Part shown: piece by piece, positions 45,548 to 54,602 of the stretch
Layout of the letters: every line of letters starts with the position of its first letter
Numbering within the stretch: position 1 is the first letter of the stretch
Assembly (NCBI RefSeq): GCF_018282095.1
Contig: NZ_CP074126.1
Coordinates: 4,315,841-4,379,840 of the forward strand
DNA length: 64,000 nucleotides
Reading direction: 5' to 3'
Source of the DNA: Pseudovibrio brasiliensis
Lineage (GTDB): Bacteria > Pseudomonadota > Alphaproteobacteria > Rhizobiales > Stappiaceae
Notes under the pieces: generated by a model
Seen by the model: only the letters and a program-made list of their open reading frames with translations
What the model was told of the DNA's origin: nothing
Database searches by the model: none
Position numbers and translations under genes: made by a program

Positions 45548-45874
45548 CTAATCCAGAGACACAATATTGGTGTTGACCGGTGTAGGAGAGGCGACGCTGC
45601 GTGTCGCGCTGTCGGATGCTCCTCTAGGGGAGAAGGTGCCGAACAACGCATCAGTTAAAATTCCGCAGGTCTTATCAAGTGCCTCTAGGCGGTCAGAGAG
45701 TGCATAGTGCAAGGTGATCAAAGCATCACGCTCACTGCTGTTCTTCATCCGCTCGCTCAGCACCAAATGCTGAACGTAAACAAGGTTCTGAAGATCAGAA
45801 ACAGAAACGTTCACTTCGTCAATTTCATTCTGAAGAGTATTTGTGGCGCCACAGGCGCATGCAGTGTCGTCCAT
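45548..45874 (-). CDS. Hypothetical small protein downstream of a structured element
   Basis: A 108-residue protein, Cys-Ala-Cys near the N-terminus (DDTACACGATNT), then about 70 residues of predicted amphipathic helices (EIDEVNVSVSDLQNLVYVQHLVLSERM and ALITLHYALSDRLEALDKTCGILTDAL) and a disordered Ser/Thr/Pro tail. It faintly recalls small helical proteins encoded next to similar leader elements in other proteobacteria, but I cannot name the family. The ATG at 45874 has AGAAGG eight bases upstream. The C4-like RNA element lies just upstream. Confidence 0.55.
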   Translation of the reverse strand: MDDTACACGATNTLQNEIDEVNVSVSDLQNLVYVQHLVLSERMKNSSERDALITLHYALSDRLEALDKTCGILTDALFGTFSPRGASDSATRSVASPTPVNTNIVSLD

Positions 45875-45941
45875 ATTCAAAGCCTTCTTTTCTGGCTGTT
45901 GAAGTTCCGCACGACAGATGAGTTTTCTACGACCCACTGGC

Positions 45942-46023
45942 GAGCGGGAGGTTAGAAACCTGGAAAAGACAGGCGAGTTTATTCCCCCCCGAAGGAGGTG
46001 TTGTATTCACCGCCCTCCCGCTC
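45942..46023. ncRNA. Structured element resembling C4 antisense RNA
   Basis: GAGCGGGAGG (45942-45951) pairs perfectly with CCTCCCGCTC (46014-46023), closing a multi-hairpin domain. Inside are AGGTT-AGA-AACCT (45949-45961) and GGTG...CACC (45997-46011, with TATTCACC). This layout and the GGTTAGAAACC and TATTCACCGCC strings resemble my memory of the phage P1/P7 C4 antisense RNA class. The plus strand is favoured because a sequence complementary to the AGAAACCT loop lies downstream at 46091-46115. The minus strand would instead make it a leader of the small-protein gene. Confidence 0.5.
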
Positions 46024-46090
46024 ATAGCAAAGGGTTTGCGCCCTCAGAAAAAAGACACAAAAAATCCGCTAGTTAACGGGAGCGGTAGCC

Positions 46091-46115
46091 GCTTTTCAGA
46101 GGTTTCTACGCCTCA
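46091..46115 (+). promoter_or_regulatory. Possible target site of the C4-like RNA
   Basis: CTTTTCAGAGGTTTCTACGCCTC is the near complement of GAGGTTAGAAACCTGGAAAAG in the element upstream (AGGTTTCT against AGAAACCT exact, flanks matching with small gaps). In phage C4 systems such a site precedes the repressed genes. A 37-codon frame starts at 46119 just after it (MNVEWNRPPVNEKLQ...), too short to name. Confidence 0.4.
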
Positions 46116-46212
46116 CATATGAATGTGGAATGGAACCGCCCACCTGTCAACGAAAAGTTGCAGAAGCCGACAAGGTGTTGCCGCAGGGATACGCTGGTGA
46201 GATCCCACTACC

Positions 46213-46252
46213 GTCATCCCACACAAGCGTAGCGCGATGCGGGACCTAGAGC
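46213..46252. repeat. GTCATCCC-type repeat, variant
   Basis: GTCATCCCACACAAGCG followed by TAGCGCGATGCGGGACC. It shares the GTCATCCC start and a GGGA(C/T)C end with the two other stem-loops, but has a different, longer middle. Confidence 0.55.
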
Positions 46253-46275
46253 CACACACTCGAACCTCTCACCCC

Positions 46276-46318
46276 GCACTGGATACCGGATCTCCACTCC
46301 GCTCCGTCCGGCATGACG
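46276..46318. repeat. 43-bp dispersed repeat, copy 2
   Basis: Matches 45218-45260 at 40 of 43 positions (three transitions). It is followed, as copy 1 is, by a GTCATCCC stem-loop (here 21 bp later, there 59 bp later), so the two elements form a compound repeat unit. Confidence 0.85.
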
Positions 46319-46338
46319 GCAGGGGCGCTCTCTTCGGT

Positions 46339-46371
46339 GTCATCCCGGCCACCGAGCCGGGATCCATAACC
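46339..46371. repeat. GTCATCCC stem-loop repeat, copy 2
   Basis: GTCATCCCGGC-CACCGA-GCCGGGATCCATAAC with a CCCGGC/GCCGGG stem. It lies 32 bp from the 3' end of the glycoside-hydrolase-like gene. Confidence 0.75.
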
Positions 46372-46402
46372 ACAAACGCTCCACCAACGGCTTCCTCAGC
46401 AA

Positions 46403-47470
46403 CTACTCAAAGCAGCCAAGAACGTCCTTCTCGAAATACGGCTCCTGATTGACCCAGAACATGTAGTCCGCCTTCAGAAAATCCTCCGCAAATGCATGCA
46501 GCAGGGGGACGATATTTTGTTTGCTGTCAATCACTTCGGTGGTTCCGGTGCGGCCCGTGTAGTTGCCGTCCTGAATAGCGATGCCAAGGGGTGCGGTGTA
46601 ATCCCGCTCGTGCATCATCGCAATTGGGTGGTTCAGTTGTCCTTTGCGCTTGACCATCAGATCCGGAGAACCCAGACCAACGCCAATGCTTTCGCCATGC
46701 TCATAGACGGACTTCAGATAGCCCTCGTCCTCAAACGGAAGCCACTCACCCGGCATAAAGTTGGCGTACTGCATCACCACCGAGGTGGAAAATGCAGCCT
46801 TCATGGAGGACATGTTGTGCCTCAAACCATCGGCATACTTGGCTGGCGTGAACTGCTGGTCCTGCTCTTTGGAAACACCAATTGCAGACTCTTGCAGATT
46901 GATCCCTTCAATCCGCCCATCAAAGGACTCTCCAAGCGCTTGAAGAAGCTTAGCAAACCGCTCCTGCACCTTGCTATTCCAACGCTTCGCAACCCAGCCT
47001 TCGGCGCGGTTGTCATCATCAAACTGCTGAATAGCCCCACCAGCATATGCATCCGCTAAAAGATAATCAGGAACAGGCACATAGTCAGGATTGAACGAAG
47101 CATCCTGAAGCTGGACAAAAAGCGTCTTCCCCTTGGACTGGAGATAGGCAAGATCAGCCTCAATCAGGGAGAAATCGTAGTCCCCCTCACCTTTCTCAAG
47201 CTCCCGCCACGGATACATGATCTGCGCGCCCTCAAACCGAGCATGATCGAGAAACGGATGATCCTTAATCGCTTCGCGGTCTCTCGCAAAATAGACAAAG
47301 TGCTTCATGCCATCTTGAGCAATCGGGCAAGACGCCCCCAGATACTGCTTGTAGGTCTCAGCATACCGGTCAGCAGAGTTCTTCCACTTGGCAAATGCAG
47401 ATGGGGCGGAGAATGAAAAAAGCGCAACAAGGCCAATGGCAACAGAAGTGCGCGCATTAAGAACTGGCAT
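46403..47470 (-). CDS. Secreted TIM-barrel glycoside-hydrolase-like protein
   Basis: A 355-residue exported protein. The signal peptide is VAIGLVALFSFSAPSAFA; the ATG at 47470 is preferred because AGGT lies upstream and the signal then starts normally. The mature part has the strand-helix rhythm of a clan A glycoside hydrolase barrel: GAQIMYPWRELEKGEGDYDFSLIEADL early, RIEGINLQESAIGV with a candidate acid/base Glu in the middle, and MFWVNQEPYF with a candidate nucleophile Glu near the end. Substrate and family number are not known. Repeats lie on its downstream side. Confidence 0.6.
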   Translation of the reverse strand: MPVLNARTSVAIGLVALFSFSAPSAFAKWKNSADRYAETYKQYLGASCPIAQDGMKHFVYFARDREAIKDHPFLDHARFEGAQIMYPWRELEKGEGDYDFSLIEADLAYLQSKGKTLFVQLQDASFNPDYVPVPDYLLADAYAGGAIQQFDDDNRAEGWVAKRWNSKVQERFAKLLQALGESFDGRIEGINLQESAIGVSKEQDQQFTPAKYADGLRHNMSSMKAAFSTSVVMQYANFMPGEWLPFEDEGYLKSVYEHGESIGVGLGSPDLMVKRKGQLNHPIAMMHERDYTAPLGIAIQDGNYTGRTGTTEVIDSKQNIVPLLHAFAEDFLKADYMFWVNQEPYFEKDVLGCFE

Positions 47471-47618
47471 AGAGGAATAACCTGACATCTATCGAAAATA
47501 GATCATCAGAAAACCGCGCAACTTTGTCGACAAAGAGGCTTACAGCACGGCGGACGCCACTTACACCAAGCTAATGCGTCAACGCCGTACTCTTACATAA
47601 GGGAGGAGAGCCTCTTCC

Positions 47619-48095
47619 TTAAACAGCAAAGCCCTGACGCTTCAACTGCTGTACAATCTGATCCATCTTCTGCAAAAACTGCGAGCGATCTTTCTGAGAG
47701 AACGGCCTTGGCCCACCTGTCTGCTCCCCAAAGCTGCGCAGGTCTTCCATCAGGTTACGTGTTGCCAGAGCCATGCCGATGGACGCCTCATCAAACACCT
47801 TCCCTTTTGGCGAAAGCGCAATCGCACCGGCCTTCACAACACGATCAGCCAGCGGAATGTCTTGGGTTACGACGATATCACCCGGCACAGCACGCTCAGC
47901 AATCCAGTCATCCGCCACATCCGGCCCATCCGGCACAATCACCCGCTCAACATCCATGTCGCGCGGTGTGTTGATGAAGCTGTTAGCGACAACAAACACC
48001 TTCAGGCGATACCGATCCGCGACTTTGTAAACCTCGTCTTTGACAGGGCAAGCATCAGCATCAATGTAAATAAGTATTTTTTTCGCGCTGGTCAC
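47619..48095 (-). CDS. yaiI: YaiI/YqxD family (UPF0178) protein
   Basis: A 158-residue protein of the PIN-like UPF0178 family. Conserved blocks are [13 protein letters not shown] at the N-terminus, [25 protein letters not shown] in the middle and [26 protein letters not shown]. These acidic residues fit a nuclease-type metal site, but the cellular role is unknown. A GTG at 48095 with AGGAG upstream is preferred over an in-frame start 12 codons earlier, as it begins at the family's usual N-terminus. Confidence 0.88.
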   Translation of the reverse strand: MTSAKKILIYIDADACPVKDEVYKVADRYRLKVFVVANSFINTPRDMDVERVIVPDGPDVADDWIAERAVPGDIVVTQDIPLADRVVKAGAIALSPKGKVFDEASIGMALATRNLMEDLRSFGEQTGGPRPFSQKDRSQFLQKMDQIVQQLKRQGFAV

Positions 48096-48166
48096 AGCCG
48101 CATATCTCCTGCAATGCAGCGCATACTCCAATGTGGGTCCGATTTTCGGGCAGGAATGCGCTCAAC

Positions 48167-49501
48167 TCACGCCTTTACTCGCGCAGGAGCTATCACCTTG
48201 TCAATCAGACTTGCCATTTCAAGCACATGCCAGTCACTTCCGGCGCGGCCAAACAGCATCAAACCTGTGCCCGGCGTGCCATAGGTGTTCATCGGAATAG
48301 TCGCAGCACAGCCATCCACCCAGTTCACCGCCCGCGTATTCTGCGAAAGCTGAGAACCAATCTTCTCCAGATTGCTGTCAATGTCACTCAGCATCGGCGC
48401 AATGATTGGCACAGTCGGTGCAATCAAAATATCAAACTTGCCCGCCATCTCTTTAAAGGCCCGAATAGCTTCCACCCGCTTGGACCGCGCCTCTTCCATC
48501 TCTTTGCTGGTCACCTCAGCAGACTGGAGAATCCGCTCAAGCACATAAGGATCCGCAGTTTGCTTGAGCCCTTCCAGATACCCGGAAACCAACGCAGTCG
48601 CCTCGTAACTACAGATCGTACCAAGGCAAGTTGTGCTGTGACACAGCGCAGGCTCTGAAACCGGAGCAATGATAGCTCCAGCATCCCGGATCGCCAACAT
48701 CGCGCGATCAAAGTCAGCGCTGACTTGCGTGTCCAACCCCTCCGCCAAGGGCGAAGCAACCAGCCCAACATGCAAGCCATCAAGGCTACTGATCTTGCGC
48801 GGTACAAGACATTGCCCTGAAAGCACAGCATGCAATCGGGTACACATATGCAGTGATCGCGCAATAAAGCCGACCGTATCAAAAGAGGGACAAATCGAGA
48901 AAACGCCCTTGGTAGATATGGCCGCACGCGTCGGTTTGAATCCATAAAGGCTGTTTAAAGCTGCCGGAATGCGCACAGAACCGCCCGTATCCGTCGCCAG
49001 TGCAGCATCACACAGCCCAAGCCCAACACTCGCCATCGCACCGGAGGATGACCCACCAGGAATACGCAGTGCATCAAGAATATTCTCGGGAGATCCAAAA
49101 TGAGGATTGAGCCCTAACCCGGTGAAGGCCAGCTCACTCATATTGGTACGGCCACATGTAAAAGCCCCAGCAGCCTTCAGCGCAGAAACCACCTTGGCAT
49201 CTTCACAAGCTGGAGCCCGATTGCGCAGGAACGAAGAGCCTGCACTGGTGACAATGCCAAACTCATCAAACAGATCCTTGAGAGAAACCGCAACGCCATG
49301 CAGAGGCAGCGTGCCATACGCATCCTTCTGCCGCTGATCAGCAGCCTCAGCTGAGCGCATGATCCGCTCAGCGTCAAACTCCAGAAAGATACGCTCAACA
49401 TATCCATCAGGCAGGTCCATTGCCCGATCAATATACCGACGCGCTACATCTACCGCTCTGAAGTGTATACGAGGATCCGTCGACAAGTTAGCTCCACTCA
49501 T
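48167..49501 (-). CDS. Amidase-signature family hydrolase
   Basis: A 444-residue amidase of the Ser-cisSer-Lys type. The lysine is in VSLKDLFD (near 75), the cis-serine in GGSSSGAMASV and the nucleophile serine in TDTGGSVRIPAALN. The family includes GatA, fatty-acid amide hydrolases and many catabolic amidases. No gatB/gatC genes are near, so a catabolic role is more likely. The substrate is unknown. An ATG at 49501 and a GTG one codon earlier are both possible starts. Confidence 0.88.
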   Translation of the reverse strand: MSGANLSTDPRIHFRAVDVARRYIDRAMDLPDGYVERIFLEFDAERIMRSAEAADQRQKDAYGTLPLHGVAVSLKDLFDEFGIVTSAGSSFLRNRAPACEDAKVVSALKAAGAFTCGRTNMSELAFTGLGLNPHFGSPENILDALRIPGGSSSGAMASVGLGLCDAALATDTGGSVRIPAALNSLYGFKPTRAAISTKGVFSICPSFDTVGFIARSLHMCTRLHAVLSGQCLVPRKISSLDGLHVGLVASPLAEGLDTQVSADFDRAMLAIRDAGAIIAPVSEPALCHSTTCLGTICSYEATALVSGYLEGLKQTADPYVLERILQSAEVTSKEMEEARSKRVEAIRAFKEMAGKFDILIAPTVPIIAPMLSDIDSNLEKIGSQLSQNTRAVNWVDGCAATIPMNTYGTPGTGLMLFGRAGSDWHVLEMASLIDKVIAPARVKA

Positions 49502-49621
49502 CACACATGCATATTATCGCAGTCTGATGGTTGTCGCTCGTTTTGCGCTTAAGTTCAATCATCTCCAAACAAAAGAGATACCAGTCTGTTAATCCGCCAC
49601 CGTGAAGCGCAGCAAACCTCG

Positions 49622-49999
49622 TTATGCAGCGAGAGAAGAAGCGGCAGAGCTTAACGCGTCCACACTCTCCAGCAGATCCGGCAGGGCCAACCCGCTCAGA
49701 GCCAGGCGAGACCACAACACCACGGAGCCATCCTCTCCCTGCCCGACGATGATCGGATGTCCCGAAACATCCGGCAAATTCAGCGTCAGCAGATTGCCAT
49801 CACTCAGGCTTTCATGAATGACCTCACGCTCAACCCGAACCAGCAGCTTGATGTAATCTGGCTCATTCCCCACAAAGTACATGCAGAACTGGCCATCAAC
49901 ATCCACCTGATAAACCTCATTCTCCTCGTACTCGTTGATCAGGTACTGCCGCATGAGGTCTCTCATCAGGTGGTGGAAGTTCACATTGTTAGAAACCAT
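49622..49999 (-). CDS. CesT-like type III secretion chaperone
   Basis: A 125-residue acidic protein with the alpha-beta layout of class I type III secretion chaperones: an N-terminal helix (NFHHLMRDLMRQYL), then strands such as YQVDVDGQFCMYFVG, YIKLLVRVE and NLLTLNLP, and a C-terminal helix LPDLLESVDALSSAASSL. It overlaps the stop of the upstream effector-like gene by 11 bp, with AAGAAG as ribosome-binding site. Such overlap with a dedicated effector gene is the classic arrangement. No secretion apparatus genes are in the window. The assignment is from fold pattern and context. Confidence 0.65.
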   Translation of the reverse strand: MVSNNVNFHHLMRDLMRQYLINEYEENEVYQVDVDGQFCMYFVGNEPDYIKLLVRVEREVIHESLSDGNLLTLNLPDVSGHPIIVGQGEDGSVVLWSRLALSGLALPDLLESVDALSSAASSLAA

Positions 50000-50870
50000 G
50001 CTTCTTCCCTGCCTTCAGCCCCGCATACTTCTCATTGAAATACGCACCCGTTATCTCATCCGCCTGCACGGTATCCGCAGTCCAATCCGTTACATAAGTC
50101 GTCGCCGGGTTCTCCATGGTGCTCAGGTGTGAGGACATAAATTTAGATCTGGAGTTTTGCTCGACAATAAAACGCTCAAGTTTCTTGCCCGGCTCACTGG
50201 GAACATCCAGTGACTTGAAGAAATCCTGAATCTCCTCAAAAGGAACTGGCTTCAGCCCCTCAACATCCAACGTCAGTGAAGGTTTTGGGCCAGCTTTCGT
50301 CCACGACACCACGGTTGGCGCCTCACCCATGATCGTTTGCTTCCCGTCCTGAAGCCGAAAAGCCCCCGGAAACGTCGGCCAGGCATCCACAACCACAGCC
50401 TCTTGCGTCGGATCTCTGGGATCACCAATCATGCAAAACGCATGATCCACCATCGAAGAGGAAACGCGAGCCACCGGACGCTCCGTTTCAGATGCTGCCA
50501 GAAGCTTGTAACTCACCTCCGCATGGCCAGAACAGTTTCCGGCCTGCACACGCAAAGAACTCTCTGCTAAACCGCCATTTTGTGATGCTTTAGCCAGCCC
50601 ATAATTAGCCCGCAGATAACTCTCACCGCGCGAAGCAAAGACGTCCGACGGTAAGTTACCTGCTCCATGAGGCAACAACTGCTTGGTCTGCCAGATAATT
50701 TTCTGCGCTGTCTTCAAGTCCTCAAAAGTCTGCGCAGACACACGCACTTCCTGCCCTTGGAACTCACCAAGGTACTTCTGTGCTTTCTTAACTGTCGTGA
50801 AGTTAACAGTGTCAGGAGCATCAGTAGTATTCGAACGCAGACAATGAACAAGCGAACTAAACGTCGGCAC
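49989..50870 (-). CDS. Probable type III effector with papain/transglutaminase-like Cys-His-Asp triad
   Basis: A 293-residue protein without a signal peptide. A Cys-His-Asp triad can be read in order: C113 in QAGNCSGHAEVSYKLL, H143 in MVDHAFCMIGD and D162 in EAVVVDAWPTFPG. This is the pattern of papain- and transglutaminase-fold proteases, deamidases and acyltransferases, common among effectors injected into eukaryotic cells. The first 50 residues are polar and Ser/Thr-rich, as in type III secretion signals. The CesT-like chaperone follows with 11-bp overlap. The start is GTG with GGGAGG upstream. The host target is unknown. Confidence 0.6.
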   Translation of the reverse strand: MPTFSSLVHCLRSNTTDAPDTVNFTTVKKAQKYLGEFQGQEVRVSAQTFEDLKTAQKIIWQTKQLLPHGAGNLPSDVFASRGESYLRANYGLAKASQNGGLAESSLRVQAGNCSGHAEVSYKLLAASETERPVARVSSSMVDHAFCMIGDPRDPTQEAVVVDAWPTFPGAFRLQDGKQTIMGEAPTVVSWTKAGPKPSLTLDVEGLKPVPFEEIQDFFKSLDVPSEPGKKLERFIVEQNSRSKFMSSHLSTMENPATTYVTDWTADTVQADEITGAYFNEKYAGLKAGKKHGF

Positions 50871-51189
50871 CTGAACCTCCCATTACACAACCTAAAATAG
50901 AAATAATCTCTCAAAACCAATAGTAATAGCGAGAGAAAATCTAACTGTCAGATTCAGCACAGGAGTCGATTACATAAAATTGAAGATCAGAAACCAAAAA
51001 CTCGATAAAGCATACAACCATATGATTTTCATAAGTTTTGCCAGATCTTCATCCCAACCGCCTAATCCAAAGCAAATAAAATTTATTTAAAACAACTTCA
51101 TTTCAGCCATAAAAAAGCCCGCGAGCGAAGAGCATCTTGGGATTACTATTTGACTTTTTTTTAGGCAATTGGACTGTTTACGCCCATGC
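50871..51189. other. A+T-rich intergenic region upstream of the effector gene
   Basis: 319 bp with no gene. It is clearly more A+T rich than the surrounding genes, and must contain the effector promoter on the minus strand. No terminator for the hypothetical gene upstream and no palindrome stands out. Confidence 0.5.
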
Positions 51190-51597
51190 TCAATCAGGCT
51201 CAAAGATTTGCCGTGTTAGAGCAAAAATCAGCAGACCCAGCAACAATAACCATACACTAACATTGATGTTCACTCGTCGAGGCTGATCACTACAGACATT
51301 TGAGTGGCACTGAACACGCACCAATTTACTCTGAAGTGGGCCTCCTTGTAAGAGCCTATGCACATATGGTGAAAACAGGTATGTCTTTTTTACAGACTGG
51401 TACGAGTAAAAATATCTCCGAAGGCCCGCAACATCCAAGGGCTTTAGGGTATTTAAGTTTACCTTTTCATCACTGGGAACTTCATACCAAAAACTCGCAA
51501 AGCGCAAAAGCGCAGCCCAATGAGTAAGTCCTCCACTCTCAGCTGTTCCGCTCAAAAAAACAACAACAAGAAGTGCTTTAACTAGCTTATCTGCCAT
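51190..51597 (-). CDS. Hypothetical membrane-anchored protein
   Basis: A 135-residue protein with an N-terminal hydrophobic segment (KLVKALLVVVFLSGTA) that may be a signal peptide and a C-terminal membrane helix (VSVWLLLLGLLIFAL). The middle has three closely spaced Cys/His residues (RVQCHSNVCSD) that could form a disulfide or bind metal. I do not recognise a family. Like its effector neighbour it is A+T-richer than the flanking housekeeping genes. It lies 47 bp after the tex stop on the same strand, with the tex terminator between. Confidence 0.5.
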   Translation of the reverse strand: MADKLVKALLVVVFLSGTAESGGLTHWAALLRFASFWYEVPSDEKVNLNTLKPLDVAGLRRYFYSYQSVKKTYLFSPYVHRLLQGGPLQSKLVRVQCHSNVCSDQPRRVNINVSVWLLLLGLLIFALTRQIFEPD

Positions 51598-51606
51598 CAC
51601 GCACCC

Positions 51607-51640
51607 AAAAATTAGGCTCGCTATTAAGCGAGCCTAATAA
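51607..51640 (-). terminator. Rho-independent terminator of tex
   Basis: On the minus strand TTAGGCTCGC and GCGAGCCTAA form a perfect 10-bp stem with a six-base loop, followed by a T-run. It lies 10 bp after the tex stop. Confidence 0.92.
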
Positions 51641-51649
51641 AACAATTAA

Positions 51650-54091
51650 CTATCGCTTCGGCTTATTAAACGCAGCCGCCAAAGCCGCCGCCATGGCATT
51701 GTTGCTACCACCACCGTTATCCGCTGGCTTATTACCTCCACGGCCACCACCGCGGTTGCCACCATTCGGGCGATTGCCGCCACCCGGACGACCACCACCA
51801 TGGTTACGGTTACCGCCACGCTCGGCCTGACGCTCTCGTGCATTCTCGCGAGCATCCGCACTGTCTTTGCGCATGGTCAGACCGATACGTTTGCGGGCAA
51901 TGTCCACCTCAACAACACGCACCTTCACGATGTCACCAGCCTTCACCACCGTATGCGGATCATCCACGAACCTGTCCGCCAGCTGAGATACGTGCACCAA
52001 ACCATCCTGATGCACACCGATATCAACGAAGGCACCGAAGTTGGTTACGTTGGTCACTGTGCCTTCCAGCATCATACCCGGCTTCAGATCCTGCATGGTC
52101 TCAACGCCATCCTGGAAGGAGGCAGTCTTGAACTCTGGACGCGGATCACGGCCCGGCTTTTCCAGCTCTGAGAAGATATCCTTCACAGTCGGCAAACCGA
52201 ACTTCTCGTCCGTAAACTCTTTCGGATCCAGATTGCTCAGCAGGTTGGAACCCATGATCTCACGAATGTCACGGCCACACGCTTTAATGATCTTCTGCGC
52301 CACCGGATAAGCTTCCGGGTGAACAGAAGACGCATCCAGCGGGTTATCTCCGTCCGCAATCCGCAGGAAGCCAGCACACTGCTCAAACGCCTTCGGCCCA
52401 AGGCGAGCCACCTTCAGCAACTGCTTGCGGTTCTTGAACACACCGACAGTGTCACGATACTCAACCACCGCCTTTGCAAGGCTATCAGTCAGGCCGGAGA
52501 TATGTGCCAGCAGTGGAGCCGACGCTGTATTGAGATCAACCCCAACCGCGTTCACCGCATCTTCAACAACACCATCCAGAGAACGCGCCAGCTTGGTCTG
52601 GTTCACATCATGCTGATACTGCCCAACACCAATGGATTTCGGCTCAATCTTCACCAGTTCTGCCAGCGGATCCTGCAAACGACGACCGATAGAAGCCGCG
52701 CCGCGAAGCGATACATCCACATCCGGCATTTCCTTCGCAGCCAGCGCAGACGCGGAATAAACAGAAGCCCCCGCCTCGTTCACCATTACCTTGGTTGGGC
52801 GATGCTCAGCAGGAATGTCCTTCAGCAGATCAGCAGCCAGTTTATCCGTCTCACGGCTCGCAGTACCGTTACCAATCGCAATCAGGCTCACACCATGCTT
52901 GGCAACCAGTGCCCGAAGCGTTGCTAGCGAACCTTGAATGTCATTGCGTGGCTGGAATGGATAGATCGTTGCCGTGTCCACCAGCTTGCCCGTTGCATCG
53001 ACAACAGCGACCTTCACACCGGTACGAATACCCGGATCAAGACCCAGCGTCGCACGCGGCCCAGCAGGAGCCGCCAACAGCAAGTCCTTCAGGTTACGGG
53101 CAAAAACCTTGATCGCTTCTTCTTCCGCCTTGTCGCGCAGCTCGCTCATCAGGTCCAGCTCAACATGAAGGCCAATCTTCACCTTCCACGTCCAGCGGCA
53201 CACATCAGAAAGCCACTTATCCGCAGGGCGGCCCTTATTCTCGATACCGGCCGCATCTGCAATCATCTGCTCCACCGGTTTCACAGCGGAAACGTCGTCT
53301 TCATCCACCTTCAGGTCCAGCGCCAGAATGCCTTCATTGCGGCCACGCAGCAGCGCCAGTGCACGGTGACTTGGAATGTTCTTCCAATTCTCGGAGTAGC
53401 CGAAGTAATCGGAGAACTTCGCACCTTCCTGCTCTTTGCCCGCAACAACTTCCGCCTTCACAGCACCCTGACGCGCCACGTAGTTACGCAGCTTGCCAAC
53501 CAGCTGAGCGTTCTCTGAAAACCGCTCCATCAGGATCTGACGTGCACCATCCAGCACGGCCTTGGTGTCCGCAAAGCCTTTCTCCGCATCAACAAAGCTG
53601 CCCGCTTCACTCTCAGGCATCTTGTTCGGATCACCCAGCAGTAAATCCGCCAGCGGCTCAATGCCAGCCTCACGCGCAATCTGCGCTTTGGTGCGGCGCT
53701 TCTTTTTGTAAGGCAAGTAGAGATCTTCCAGCGCAGCTTTGTTATCCGCCGCCGCAATCTGTTTTACCAGCTCATCGGTGAGCTTGCCCTGCTCATCAAT
53801 CGATTTCACAATCGCTTTGCGGCGATCTTCCATCTCACGCATATAAATCAGGCGCTCTTCCAACGTACGCAGCTGCGTATCGTCCAACCCGCCTGTCGCT
53901 TCTTTACGGTAGCGCGCAATAAACGGAACCGTAGAGCCTTCATCCAGCAACTGCACAGCAGAATTCACCTGTCCCGGCGCACAGCCAATTTCACCAGCAA
54001 TCCGCTGAGAAATCCGCAAAGCAACATCCGCAGGCAATGCACCAGCTTTGGCAGGAGAGGAAGAGGAAGCAACAGAGCTCAGATCAGACAT
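51650..54091 (-). CDS. tex: Tex family S1 RNA-binding protein
   Basis: An 813-residue protein of the Tex/Spt6-like family, which binds nucleic acid and influences transcription. An N-terminal helical bundle with [17 protein letters not shown] is followed by a YqgF/RuvC-like domain ([23 protein letters not shown]), helix-hairpin-helix repeats ([27 protein letters not shown]) and an S1 domain ([29 protein letters not shown], about 645-715). The last 60 residues are Gly/Asn/Arg-rich, an added low-complexity tail. It is monocistronic and ended by a strong terminator. Confidence 0.95.
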   Translation of the reverse strand: MSDLSSVASSSSPAKAGALPADVALRISQRIAGEIGCAPGQVNSAVQLLDEGSTVPFIARYRKEATGGLDDTQLRTLEERLIYMREMEDRRKAIVKSIDEQGKLTDELVKQIAAADNKAALEDLYLPYKKKRRTKAQIAREAGIEPLADLLLGDPNKMPESEAGSFVDAEKGFADTKAVLDGARQILMERFSENAQLVGKLRNYVARQGAVKAEVVAGKEQEGAKFSDYFGYSENWKNIPSHRALALLRGRNEGILALDLKVDEDDVSAVKPVEQMIADAAGIENKGRPADKWLSDVCRWTWKVKIGLHVELDLMSELRDKAEEEAIKVFARNLKDLLLAAPAGPRATLGLDPGIRTGVKVAVVDATGKLVDTATIYPFQPRNDIQGSLATLRALVAKHGVSLIAIGNGTASRETDKLAADLLKDIPAEHRPTKVMVNEAGASVYSASALAAKEMPDVDVSLRGAASIGRRLQDPLAELVKIEPKSIGVGQYQHDVNQTKLARSLDGVVEDAVNAVGVDLNTASAPLLAHISGLTDSLAKAVVEYRDTVGVFKNRKQLLKVARLGPKAFEQCAGFLRIADGDNPLDASSVHPEAYPVAQKIIKACGRDIREIMGSNLLSNLDPKEFTDEKFGLPTVKDIFSELEKPGRDPRPEFKTASFQDGVETMQDLKPGMMLEGTVTNVTNFGAFVDIGVHQDGLVHVSQLADRFVDDPHTVVKAGDIVKVRVVEVDIARKRIGLTMRKDSADARENARERQAERGGNRNHGGGRPGGGNRPNGGNRGGGRGGNKPADNGGGSNNAMAAALAAAFNKPKR

Positions 54092-54298
54092 TCAAATCTC
54101 ATAGGCTTATTAATACTGAAGCCCACCCTAGGTCCCCAATGCGGGCAAAACTAGGTGCGAGAAGGGAATATGAACAGGGAAAGAAAGGGGTGACACCTGC
54201 AAGAGCATCATCCGGAAGATCAGCTCCATTTTCTGTCTTCTCAAGACAACACAATTTGTAGATGGTGATACTATAAATCATAGAAATGGAGCTTTGCT

Positions 54299-54577
54299 AT
54301 GAAATCACGGATCACATTATCAATAAGGAGCGACGGCTCTTTTGAAATGTTTCTCAATGAAGCTGGCCGTGATGATCTTGTAGAACTGCTTCAGTCCCTT
54401 TCCAAAGAAAACGACCACTTCCACCTCGCACCTAAGGAACTTGAGTTGGATTGCGAGATATCAGAGATCCCCTATCGAGAATCCGACCAATTATTGTCGA
54501 ACGGTAAAGTGCTTTTTCGCCCCGACGATTGGGACCGTCTTTATTTCCCACACGTGATGAATGACGAGCCTTGTTGA
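54299..54577 (+). CDS. Small acidic protein, possibly Imm32-like immunity protein
   Basis: A 92-residue acidic protein. It begins with a beta strand pair, then FLNEAGRDDLVELLQSL, then HFHLAPKELE. That EAGRDDL...HxHL pattern recalls the Imm32 family of contact-toxin immunity proteins, but the resemblance is weak. No toxin gene is visible. It precedes the alpha/beta-hydrolase gene by 25 bp and the two are probably co-transcribed. Both are A+T-richer than the neighbouring tex gene. Confidence 0.5.
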   Translation: MKSRITLSIRSDGSFEMFLNEAGRDDLVELLQSLSKENDHFHLAPKELELDCEISEIPYRESDQLLSNGKVLFRPDDWDRLYFPHVMNDEPC

Positions 54578-54602
54578 GTGTGTGAATTAAGAGGGATATC
54601 TC

